Positions 27,522 through 35,762 of a stretch of 64,000 bases of DNA are shown one piece after another. The notes beneath the pieces are model-generated. The model ran no database searches. It worked only from the letters and a program-made list of their open reading frames with translations, and was not told where the DNA came from. Origin of the DNA: Acidobacteriota bacterium (GTDB taxonomy: Bacteria; Acidobacteriota; Terriglobia; Terriglobales; Acidobacteriaceae). The stretch is from assembly GCA_018268755.1 (NCBI GenBank), contig JAFDVW010000017.1:225682-289681 (forward strand). The letters are read 5' to 3'. The translations under genes were made by a program, and so were the position numbers. The stretch's first letter is position 1; each line of letters opens with the position of its first letter.

Positions 27522-29546
27522 ATGCGCCTTTTTAAAGACCTTCTCGCTATTTCTCTTTTACTGGTCGGAATCCTTCATATGGCCGGACAAACCGCTCACG
27601 CGCAGCGGATCTCGCTCGATAATGCCGTCGTCCTGGTAGATGCCAGCGAACCTTCGTATGTGCAGTATGGGGCCAAGGATCTGGCTTCCTATTTGGGGCA
27701 AATTACCGGAAAGCCTGTTCCGGTCGGGGCCTCAGTGGCTCCTTTCCGTAAGTCGCAAACCGTGGTGGCACTGGGAGAGAAAATGGCGCGCGCCGCGGGC
27801 GCGGATTTGGGCGCAATGGACGGGTTGGGAGAGGAAGGAGCAGTGCTCCGCTCGGCGGAAAAAGCCGGCCGCACGATCATCGCGGTCGCCGGGACAAATC
27901 CCCACGGCACCAATGCCGGCATCGCTACCTTGCTGCAGAAAATCCGCGCCGACGGGAAGACCCCCTACCTCGCTGCTCCCCTCGATCTTCGCGAAAAGCC
28001 GGACATTGCCGTGCGCGGCCTCCATCTGAATGGCTGGCCCCTGAAATATCCTTACGCATTTCGGGCCTGGAAGGAGCAGGACTGGAAGCGCTTCGTGGAT
28101 ATCGCCTGGGCACAGCGCATCAATCTCTTCTATCTCTGGCCCTTCATGGAGATCATTCCGCTGCCCTTGTCCGCCGAGGATGAAGCCTATCTGCAGGAAG
28201 TGCAGCGGGTGATCGAGTATGCGCAGAAGCAGCGCGGCATGGAAGTCTGGATCATGCAGTCGGCCAATCGGATTGCCGTGTCAGACTGCAAAGTGAAAGA
28301 CCCTCGCTATCGCACCTATTGGGTCCCGGAAGAGTGTCAGCAAGACATGAATCCCGCAGACCCGCAGCAGTTCGCCAACATCCTCACGCACTTTGAGGCC
28401 CTGTACAAAATCGTGAACAATGCGGACGGCTTCTGCTTTATAGACTCCGATCCGGGCGGCTGGCCAGGCAGTCCTCTCAGCGACCAAACCAAGATCTTCA
28501 ACGGCGCAAGAAAACTGCTCAATCGCCACAACATCCACGGGGAAAAGACCAAGCTGATTGATTGGATGTGGCTGGGCTGGGGAGGTCATCCCACCGGCGA
28601 GGGCAGCGGCAAGGATGCGGTTGCTTTCATGGAATCGACCATCCGCAATTTCAAAGAAAACCTCGCCGAACCCTGGGAATTGATCTCTGGCATGGCGCCT
28701 TATCTGCAATCGGCCAAAAATCAGAACGTGCTGAACAAAACCATCTATCTCCAATACGGCGCCATTGAAAATGAGCCGGCGTTTCCCGCCACCAACCTGG
28801 GCATGCAGCCGGTCCGGGAAATGTTTGAAAAGGCCGCCGAGTATCCCGCCCTGCGCGGAGTGATGGGAAACAACGAATTAATGTCCCTGCAGTTTCCGCG
28901 CACTTACTACTTTTTCAATACCGCTTGGGACTACGAATATCGCAAGCGCTCCGAACCCGAAGTGTTGGACGATCTGGCTGGACAACTCTATCCCGACCAT
29001 CAAGCCTTGATTGGGGAAGCCTTTGGGGCATTACGGGAAAGTGATCCCAAGACCATCGATAGCGTGCTGGCGAATCTGCAAAAGCTGATTGCGACCGGCA
29101 GCGCAGGGCGTCCCGGTGCGATCGGACGGTTCCTTTTTCCAGAGCCGTTAGCCGTGGCAAAAAATCTGGAACTGCAGCTGGAGATCCGCGCTTCGCGGCA
29201 GGCCTTGATCGCCGGAATGCAAGGCCAGCCGGACCTCCGCGAGAGCTCACGCCTGGTGGAAGACTACTTCGATAAGCTTCTGGCCTGGAACCAGGAGACC
29301 GGATGGGACAAGATGATCGACATCACGATCTGGCGCAGCCCCATTTACGAAGAAGGAAAAGATCTGACCCAGGCCATGAGCCGATTGAAGAAGATTCTGG
29401 CCGAGGGCCGGCCTTACACGAGCTATAGCCAATTCGAAGATTTCTTTATGCCCATACGCGAAAAGCTTCTGAAGAAATACGGGAAAGACTCGGTCATGAT
29501 CGGATGTATCGATCCATTCCGCCTGGCCGTGATGCAGGGTTGGTAA
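27522..29546 (+). CDS. Secreted glycoside-hydrolase-like protein with GH67/DUF4838-type N-domain (paralog 1)
   Basis: A 674-residue protein with a signal peptide (to about residue 28, AHAQ). Residues 29-135 resemble the zincin-like N-domain found before GH20/GH67-type barrels (ISLDNAVVLVD, AAKDLASYLG-like pattern). From residue 165 (VRGLHLNGWPLKYPYAFRAW) a TIM-barrel-like region begins, with WAQRINLFYLWPFMEI, WIMQSANR, FIDSDPGGWP and WMWLGWGGH. Candidate acidic residues cluster in these strands. The C-terminal third is helical. I cannot assign a numbered GH family. It is about 60 percent identical by eye to the next gene, from which it is separated by 19 bp, so both form an operon. Confidence 0.68.
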   Translation: MRLFKDLLAISLLLVGILHMAGQTAHAQRISLDNAVVLVDASEPSYVQYGAKDLASYLGQITGKPVPVGASVAPFRKSQTVVALGEKMARAAGADLGAMDGLGEEGAVLRSAEKAGRTIIAVAGTNPHGTNAGIATLLQKIRADGKTPYLAAPLDLREKPDIAVRGLHLNGWPLKYPYAFRAWKEQDWKRFVDIAWAQRINLFYLWPFMEIIPLPLSAEDEAYLQEVQRVIEYAQKQRGMEVWIMQSANRIAVSDCKVKDPRYRTYWVPEECQQDMNPADPQQFANILTHFEALYKIVNNADGFCFIDSDPGGWPGSPLSDQTKIFNGARKLLNRHNIHGEKTKLIDWMWLGWGGHPTGEGSGKDAVAFMESTIRNFKENLAEPWELISGMAPYLQSAKNQNVLNKTIYLQYGAIENEPAFPATNLGMQPVREMFEKAAEYPALRGVMGNNELMSLQFPRTYYFFNTAWDYEYRKRSEPEVLDDLAGQLYPDHQALIGEAFGALRESDPKTIDSVLANLQKLIATGSAGRPGAIGRFLFPEPLAVAKNLELQLEIRASRQALIAGMQGQPDLRESSRLVEDYFDKLLAWNQETGWDKMIDITIWRSPIYEEGKDLTQAMSRLKKILAEGRPYTSYSQFEDFFMPIREKLLKKYGKDSVMIGCIDPFRLAVMQGW

Positions 29547-29565
29547 AAGCTCGGCCCGAGGGATT

Positions 29566-31629
29566 ATGAGAGATCGTCTTCTAAGCTCGTCCGCACTCTT
29601 ATGTTTTGTGCTCGCGGCCACCATGGCGGCGTTTGCCCAGGGAGCCCAACGCATTTCCCTGGACAATGCCGTCATTCTGGTAGACGGCGGTGAACCGTCA
29701 TATGTGCAGTATGCCGCGAAGGACCTGGCCTCCTATTTGAGCAGCATCAGCGGACGCCCCGTAGCGGTCAGTACATCCTCAACCGGGGGGCGCAACGCCA
29801 AAACCCTATTCGCGATCGGCAAGAAAATGGCGGCCGCCATGGGCGCGGATTTGACCGGCATGCAGGGTCTGCAGGACGGCGGCGCGCTCTTGCGATCCTT
29901 CGCCAAGGGCGGAAGCACCGCGATCGCCGTGGCCGGCGTCGATCCGCACGGTACCAATGCGGGTGTGGCTACGCTCCTGCAAATGGTCCGCGCGGAAGGT
30001 ACGTCAGGATTTTTGGATGGGCCTCTTGATCTACGCAGCCAACCCGGCTTTCCCGTGCGTGGCATCCATCTCAATGGCTGGCCATTGAACTATCCCTACG
30101 CCTTTCGTTCCTGGAAAGAATCGGACTGGAAGCGTTTCATCGACATTGCATGGGCGCAGCGCGTCAATCTGCTTTATCTGTGGCCGTTCATGGAAATCCT
30201 GCCGGTGCCGCTATCCGCGGAGGATGAAGCTTATTTGCAGGAAGTCCATCGCGTCGTCGATTACGCGCAGAACCAGCGCGGCATGGAAGTGTGGATCATG
30301 CAATCGGCGAATCGCATTGGCACTTCCGATTGCGGCACAAAAGACCCTCGTTTCCGGGCTTACTGGGTGAACGACTGCCAAAAAGACATGAATCCCGCCG
30401 ATCCCCAGCAGTTCGCGCGGATCCTGCCCTCCTTCGAAGCCCTTTACAAGATCGTGAACAATGCCGATGGCTTCTGTTTTATCGATTCAGACCCCGGAGG
30501 ATGGCCCCAGAGCCCCATCAGCGACCAGGTCAAGATTTTTCAGGCGGCGAGAAAGCTGCTCGACCAGTACAGTCTTCGCGGTCCCAAGACCAAGCTGGTG
30601 GACTGGATGCACGTCGGGTGGGGGAGGCATAAGTTTTTCACCTCCACGGATTCGGTGGTAGCCGCCTACGATTGGGGCCCGAACAATCCGGACGCCAGCG
30701 ATGTCGAATTCATGGGCGAGACCATTCACCACTTCAAGCAGGCAGTAGCTGAGCCCTGGGATTTGATCGCCGGCCAGCCGCCTTACCTGACCGTGATCCA
30801 AAAGGAAGCGGTCCTCGGCAAAACCGTGTATTTGCCCTATGGCGCAATCGAAAGTGAGCCGGCGTTTCCGGCCACCAACTTGGGCCAGGAATCGGTGCGT
30901 AACGTGTTTGAGCGGGCCCATCAGTTTCCCGGCCTGCGCGGCGTTATGGGGAACAATCAACTCATGCTCCTGCAATTTCCGCGCACCTACTATTTCTTTT
31001 CTACGGCTTGGGACGGGGAGTATGAAAAGCGGCCGGAGCCCGAAGTCATGCTTGACCTTGCCGGCCAGCTCTACCCTGACCATAAGCAACTCATCGCCGA
31101 TGCGTTTCTGGCCTTGCGCGAATCGGACAGCGGACGCATCCAGAAGATACTGCAGCAGCTGAATGAAATAACCCGCAAAGGAGACGCGGGGCGTACGGGA
31201 GCGATCGGCAGGTTCTTGTTTCCCGACGCAATGGTGGTCATCCGGAGTCTGCACATGCAGCTCGAAATCCGCGCCGCCCGCCAGGCGCTGGTCGAAGCTT
31301 TGCGCGGCAAGCCGGACGTTGCCGAATGCTCGCGCCTGGTGCAGGACTATTTCGACAAGCTACTGGCCTGGAACAAGGAAACCGGGTGGGACAAAATGAT
31401 CGACATCACCGTCTGGCCCCGGCCCATTTACGAAGAAGGGAAAGATCTTACGGAAGCTACCTATCGCCTGAAACAAATTTTGGCGCAAGGCGCTCCCTAT
31501 ACTAGGTACGCCCAGGTCGACGCTTTCTTTGCCGGGATCACCAAGAATCTCACTCAAAAATATGCTCAAGATTCCCTGATGGTAGGTTGTATAGAACCAT
31601 TCAAGCTGGCGGTAATTCAGAGCCAATAG
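29566..31629 (+). CDS. Secreted glycoside-hydrolase-like protein (paralog 2, tandem duplicate)
   Basis: A 687-residue protein co-linear with the preceding one throughout. It has a signal peptide (ending FAQ), an N-domain with ISLDNAVILVDGGEPSYVQY, and the barrel landmarks IHLNGWPLNYPYAFRSW, WPFMEILPVPLSAEDEAYLQ, WIMQSANRIG, FIDSDPGGWP and WMHVGWGRH. A 15-residue insertion near residue 365 (VVAAYDWGPNNPDASD) is absent from paralog 1 and follows the putative active-site strand. This suggests the pair has diverged in substrate while keeping the catalytic frame. Same operon as paralog 1. Confidence 0.68.
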   Translation: MRDRLLSSSALLCFVLAATMAAFAQGAQRISLDNAVILVDGGEPSYVQYAAKDLASYLSSISGRPVAVSTSSTGGRNAKTLFAIGKKMAAAMGADLTGMQGLQDGGALLRSFAKGGSTAIAVAGVDPHGTNAGVATLLQMVRAEGTSGFLDGPLDLRSQPGFPVRGIHLNGWPLNYPYAFRSWKESDWKRFIDIAWAQRVNLLYLWPFMEILPVPLSAEDEAYLQEVHRVVDYAQNQRGMEVWIMQSANRIGTSDCGTKDPRFRAYWVNDCQKDMNPADPQQFARILPSFEALYKIVNNADGFCFIDSDPGGWPQSPISDQVKIFQAARKLLDQYSLRGPKTKLVDWMHVGWGRHKFFTSTDSVVAAYDWGPNNPDASDVEFMGETIHHFKQAVAEPWDLIAGQPPYLTVIQKEAVLGKTVYLPYGAIESEPAFPATNLGQESVRNVFERAHQFPGLRGVMGNNQLMLLQFPRTYYFFSTAWDGEYEKRPEPEVMLDLAGQLYPDHKQLIADAFLALRESDSGRIQKILQQLNEITRKGDAGRTGAIGRFLFPDAMVVIRSLHMQLEIRAARQALVEALRGKPDVAECSRLVQDYFDKLLAWNKETGWDKMIDITVWPRPIYEEGKDLTEATYRLKQILAQGAPYTRYAQVDAFFAGITKNLTQKYAQDSLMVGCIEPFKLAVIQSQ

Positions 31630-31984
31630 ACGGCATCCCCCGGCGGGAGAGTGACTATTGCGGGCCTCCCCAAGCCTAGAATCGTCCTGTCTTCCAGGCG
31701 ACTACGTGGACAGCAGACGCCCTCACGCCCCCCGGTAATCCATTTCCGCTCGACGCATCCGTAAGGATAGCGAATCACTCAGTCCTGCTCCCGTCTTTAG
31801 GGGGAAGGGAAATCAGCGCCCGATCCTCGCCTGTAAAACCGAAGCCATCCAGGGAAATCGCCCATTCGTCTACCCACTCGCCCCGATTGTCAAAGCCCGG
31901 GTCACTGCCGTATTCACAAGAAAGCGGCCTAAGTCCGCCACGTTGTCGCAGACCGATTTTGTACCACCCTGAGAGTGAGGACGC
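31630..31984. other. Intergenic region before the manganese catalase gene
   Basis: About 355 bp. No plus-strand gene is supported. On the minus strand a frame from about 31955 to 31775 reads protein-like (CEYGSDPGFDNRGEWVDEW), but it has no start codon outside the catalase gene and no ribosome site. It could be a fragment. Confidence 0.4.
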
Positions 31985-32788
31985 ATGTATCACCACATAA
32001 AAAAATTGATGTACACCGTAAATGTCGGTACCCCCGACCCACGCTTCGGGAATATGTTGCTGGAACAGTTTGGGGGAGCTAACGGCGAACTCGCTGCTGC
32101 CATGCAGTATTCCATTCAAGGCCTCAATTGCGACGATGCCGATCGCAAAGACCTGTTAATGGACATCGGGACGGAAGAGCTCAGTCACCTGGAAGTTGTT
32201 GGCACTCTCGCGCGCATGCACCTTAAACCCATGAAGAAAGACCGAGACGCTGCCGAAGTGGATCCCCTCATTGCGATCGCCGGCGGGGGTGGAGTTAGCT
32301 TGTTCAACTCCATGGGAGACGCCTGGACCGCCGACTATCTAAAAATCACCGGCGAATTGGACGTGGACCTCCGCAGCAATATCGCCGCGGAAGCCCGCGC
32401 CAAGATTGTGTACGAGCGCTTGATCAATTTTTGCGATGATCCCGGTTCCAAAGACGCTCTCCAGTTCCTCATGACACGGGAAATTACCCACATGAAAGCC
32501 TTTACCGCCGCTTTGGAGAGCCTGGGCAAGGCCCCTTTTTCGGTGGGCAAGATACCGCCCACTCCTGTACTAGTCGACCAATACTTTAACGACTCCACCG
32601 GCGAAGGCGATGAAGGCGAGTCCGATGCCCGTGGCCCCTGGAACCAAGGCGGAGAATGGGAGATGGTTGAGGTCCCCGAACTGCGGCAAGGTGTAGAGAA
32701 TCTGGAAAGCAGAGACGATGAAAGACCGGGCAAGAAGGAGCGGGCCGGATCTCCGGTACCCAAGACTCGTGCCCGACGGTCAGCGTAG
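31985..32788 (+). CDS. Manganese (non-haem) catalase
   Basis: A 267-residue ferritin-like protein starting at MYHHIKKLMYTV after a GTGAGG ribosome site. The dimanganese ligands of the family are recognisable: Glu35 in GANGELAAAMQY, Glu65 and His68 in EELSHLE, and the second pair in AEARAKIVYERL and REITHMKAF. The enzyme converts hydrogen peroxide to water and oxygen. The C-terminus is charged and probably disordered (GEGDEGESDARGPW, then a basic tail), longer than in many homologues. Stand-alone gene. Confidence 0.95.
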   Translation: MYHHIKKLMYTVNVGTPDPRFGNMLLEQFGGANGELAAAMQYSIQGLNCDDADRKDLLMDIGTEELSHLEVVGTLARMHLKPMKKDRDAAEVDPLIAIAGGGGVSLFNSMGDAWTADYLKITGELDVDLRSNIAAEARAKIVYERLINFCDDPGSKDALQFLMTREITHMKAFTAALESLGKAPFSVGKIPPTPVLVDQYFNDSTGEGDEGESDARGPWNQGGEWEMVEVPELRQGVENLESRDDERPGKKERAGSPVPKTRARRSA

Positions 32789-32867
32789 GATCGGTCTGCC
32801 CACCATAGCAGTAACACGAAAGCGAAAGTTGGCCGCGGCCTATCCCTTCCGGTGGATCGCGGCCAAT

Positions 32868-34190
32868 CTAACATCTCGTGAGAAGTCCACTCTCCGTCAA
32901 TTGGTCGACGATGGAGAACAAGGTCCACATGGGCTGCCCAATTCTCTCGGCGATCTCAAGCAAGCTCAGCGATCCGTCACTGAAAGCGATGAGATTCATC
33001 ATGGTGCGAACCTGGCTGGCCGAGTTCTTCGTGGAAAGAGTGGGATAAAGCCCGCGCCGGCCCAGCTGGGGTTCACACAAGACTGTGACCCTCGGGCGGC
33101 AGTTTCCTTCAAAACATTCCAGGATGCGGCGGTAAGCCAGGAACCCACCCGCCAGTCCTTCCGCCGTCACAAAACTCAAGTCATCCAGTGAAGTGTGGTA
33201 CTCAGGGAACTCCCCGTACTTGCTGCGCATGACCGAGGCTACCGGCAGATCGACGCCGGGGCTGCAATACTGGCGTTCATCACTGCCACGCTCTAGAAAA
33301 GAATACTTGCGGTAGTCCGGGGCCAGATGGCTGAGAACATGCATTGCCGCCACATCAGCAACCGTATTTCCCTTTCGCGAGGGCAGGAAGGAATATGCGC
33401 GATTGTCGCCAATGCAGGTAATTACATATCCTGCAACCGTTTTTGCCTTCATCTGATCTAGATGCAAGCTTAAATAGGCAATGGAACCTATGGTTTCTGG
33501 GATAAACAAAATTCGATAGGTATGTTTCCGCTCTGCTAATCCCTTCAGCCAGGTGGCAATCGCCGTTGTGACCACTGGGCCGGACAATTCGTTGTTTGCC
33601 ATCGACGGGTGACAAATGTAGGTGGAAAGCAAAATCTCCTCGTCGCATTTTCCGGGAAGAATCACTTCTCCATAATTCAAAACGCCGGGCTTCAATTCAC
33701 TGCGAATCACCGCGTGATAACGCCCCGGCTGCAACGACTTTCGTTGCGCATCCGCCATGCAAAATCCCCAACGGCGCGAATAGTAAGACGTGATGTAAGG
33801 GATTGCGTTGGGCTGGTCGGGAAGAGAATAAAGGTGGGCCTGCAAGTCTTGCAGATCAAGCCATTCGTCCACCGGGTCCGAATATCCGACTACGTGCAGA
33901 TTGGTGTTCTGAAAATCGACGATGCGATGGCCCGCTGCATCTTCCAGGAAAGCGTCCGTGATGCACCACTCATTCGGAATCGTCCAATCGAAGCATTGCG
34001 TTCCCGAGGGAATCGACTGGATCGTCAGCTCGGGGATTTCTCGCTGAAGAATGGCCAGGGTTTGTCTGACCCCTGGGCCGGTAAGGCTGCGGGGAATCGG
34101 CCAAAGCTCCGACGCCAACTGGTGCATATACTCCCCAGCTTGGGGTAAATCCATGCTGGAAAGATCAACCGGCAGCGTTCTCGATTTCAT
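32868..34190 (-). CDS. DUF4910-type aminopeptidase-like protein with C-terminal winged helix
   Basis: A 440-residue protein starting at [11 protein letters not shown] (34190), where GAGGA lies about 8 bp upstream. The central region matches DUF4910/DUF2172 aminopeptidase-like proteins with an M28-like zinc core: [19 protein letters not shown] (near 215), LFIPETIGS (near 252) and [13 protein letters not shown] (near 350). The last 70 residues form a small winged-helix domain ([19 protein letters not shown]). Relatives often sit in polysaccharide or natural-product clusters with acyltransferases, as here. The gene overlaps the upstream AAC(3)-like gene by 26 bp, so translation is probably coupled. 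Substrate unknown. Confidence 0.78.
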   Translation of the reverse strand: MKSRTLPVDLSSMDLPQAGEYMHQLASELWPIPRSLTGPGVRQTLAILQREIPELTIQSIPSGTQCFDWTIPNEWCITDAFLEDAAGHRIVDFQNTNLHVVGYSDPVDEWLDLQDLQAHLYSLPDQPNAIPYITSYYSRRWGFCMADAQRKSLQPGRYHAVIRSELKPGVLNYGEVILPGKCDEEILLSTYICHPSMANNELSGPVVTTAIATWLKGLAERKHTYRILFIPETIGSIAYLSLHLDQMKAKTVAGYVITCIGDNRAYSFLPSRKGNTVADVAAMHVLSHLAPDYRKYSFLERGSDERQYCSPGVDLPVASVMRSKYGEFPEYHTSLDDLSFVTAEGLAGGFLAYRRILECFEGNCRPRVTVLCEPQLGRRGLYPTLSTKNSASQVRTMMNLIAFSDGSLSLLEIAERIGQPMWTLFSIVDQLTESGLLTRC

Positions 34191-34989
34191 AGAGCAATCC
34201 TCGGGCGTTTCCGTTCGCAATCACGCCGGCAACTTCCTGGTAGAGCGTGCTGGCATCGATCACCCGCAAACCCCAACCTTCCCCGGGCCGGTCTCCGGAA
34301 TATAATTTTTTCTGCCAGAGCCGTTCTCCCATAGCGCCCACGCGCGTTACGACGCCTTCTTCGATTTTGCGGACAAAGAGCCCATAGGTTCGCTCTGCGG
34401 TATGGCCCTCTCTGTCTGTGTATGGACCGGAAAACCGCTTATGAAAGCGATAGTCTACAGACATAGACTCTTCCACGTAGTGATAGAAAGTCATGCTTTC
34501 CTGGTCGGGCAAATCAAGAACCGCGATTTTGCCCCCTTCGCGATGAAGGATGCCGAAAGGCGAGTCCGCCCCATATCCGCTAAAGTTGTCGACTGTCTGG
34601 AATAGATCTCGCTTCTTCCCTAAGGCCGCGAAGGAGTAAATCGGATGTCCCGTGCGCACCGCATCGGCGCGCTTGCGGCCCGCTTCCGTCAAGGCGCCCA
34701 TGTGGCTGGAGGTGGTTCGAATATCGAAGGGAACACCAGAACAAAAATCAAAGTTAAACAGAGGAAGAAGAAGAGTCCCCTCCTCGCCAATGGCCTCCAG
34801 GAAACTATCGAGGATTATTTCGATATCAACCGGGAAGCCAAGTTTCTTGAGCCTGCGCAGCGTTCCTCGGGTACTGCTATGCAGTAAGAGCAAGTCCCCA
34901 GCACGCACGCCAGCCTGTTTCCATTGTTCGCATAGCATGCTGACTGCTGCCTGGGTAAGCATTGTGCCAGTGTAGTGAGCTATTGGCAT
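34165..34989 (-). CDS. AAC(3)-family N-acetyltransferase-like protein
   Basis: A 274-residue protein with the AAC(3) layout: [15 protein letters not shown] near residue 28, [14 protein letters not shown] near 69, [13 protein letters not shown] near 110, and [10 protein letters not shown] near 140. The family transfers acetyl groups from acetyl-CoA to amino groups of aminoglycosides or of sugars. Paired with a DUF4910 peptidase, a role in modifying an amino sugar or small peptide-like compound is more likely than drug resistance; this is inference. The start at 34989 lacks a strong ribosome site, and Met10 is an alternative. Confidence 0.8.
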   Translation of the reverse strand: MPIAHYTGTMLTQAAVSMLCEQWKQAGVRAGDLLLLHSSTRGTLRRLKKLGFPVDIEIILDSFLEAIGEEGTLLLPLFNFDFCSGVPFDIRTTSSHMGALTEAGRKRADAVRTGHPIYSFAALGKKRDLFQTVDNFSGYGADSPFGILHREGGKIAVLDLPDQESMTFYHYVEESMSVDYRFHKRFSGPYTDREGHTAERTYGLFVRKIEEGVVTRVGAMGERLWQKKLYSGDRPGEGWGLRVIDASTLYQEVAGVIANGNARGLLYEIENAAG

Positions 34990-35105
34990 GAACTCAATTG
35001 TTTTGCAGACGTGATATTTACTGATTGGGCTTGGCCATGCACTCCTACGGAGCCAGGGCCATCGAAAGGCCCGCTGGTCGCACTGCTAAGCCTCTACAGC
35101 AAGCG

Positions 35106-35762
35106 CTACAGGCTGCTTCGGTTTTGCAAGGCAAAGCGCAGCAGGGCGTTGGGGCCCTCGCCTTCGATGCAAAGCTTGCGGCACATGTTCGTTCGATGGT
35201 TCTCGACAGTGCGGTAATGGATGGAGAGTTCCGCGCCAATTTCCTTGCTGGACTTGCCGACGGCGATGAGTTTGAGGATCTTGCGTTCGGTCGGCGTCAG
35301 CCGGCTGGTCAGCGAGTCAGCCGGTGTAGCCGGGGGTGCTTCGCGCGGCTGTATCATGGGGGCAGTGAGAGCAGAGCTATAGTACGGGCGGCCATCCGCG
35401 ACGGAGTGGATACAGGCTACGATTTCTACCATGGCGCTGTCTTTCAAAATGTAGCCAAGCCCGCCCAGGTCGATGGCCGCGCGGAAGAAGTCTTGCTCGT
35501 CGTGTAGAGTCAGGAAAATAATTTTGGCGTCCAGTCCCTGCCGGCGCATTTCCCGCGCCGCGGCCAGCCCATCTAGTTTGGGCATATCAATATCCAACAC
35601 CAGGACTTGCGGACGGTGCTTTTTGACCAGGGCGAGCGCGGTCTCCCCATCCCCGGCTTCGGCCACCACTTTCAGTCCTTCGTCCTGCTCGATGCTGAAC
35701 TTGAGGCCTTTGCGCACGACGGGATGGTCGTCGGCGAGAACAATGCGAATTAGGCTATCCAC
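35106..35762 (-). CDS. NarL/FixJ-type response regulator
   Basis: A 218-residue regulator. The receiver domain (1-120) has the acidic pair Asp11-Asp12, the phospho-acceptor Asp57 in LVLDIDMP and the conserved Lys in YILKDSA. The LuxR-type helix-turn-helix (about 152-200) carries LTPTERKILKLIAVGKSSKE and the recognition helix RTVENHRTNM. Its start overlaps the kinase stop by 8 bp, so the two are co-expressed. It is the best candidate to bind the GTGT-N6-ACAC modules in the next 28 kb. A second, truncated copy of its C-terminus lies at 61886. Confidence 0.94.
   Translation of the reverse strand: MDSLIRIVLADDHPVVRKGLKFSIEQDEGLKVVAEAGDGETALALVKKHRPQVLVLDIDMPKLDGLAAAREMRRQGLDAKIIFLTLHDEQDFFRAAIDLGGLGYILKDSAMVEIVACIHSVADGRPYYSSALTAPMIQPREAPPATPADSLTSRLTPTERKILKLIAVGKSSKEIGAELSIHYRTVENHRTNMCRKLCIEGEGPNALLRFALQNRSSL

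Noticed and set aside
31775..31985. Minus-strand frame with protein-like sequence upstream of the catalase gene
   Set aside because: No usable start codon or ribosome site outside the catalase gene, and no recognised family; kept only as a remark.
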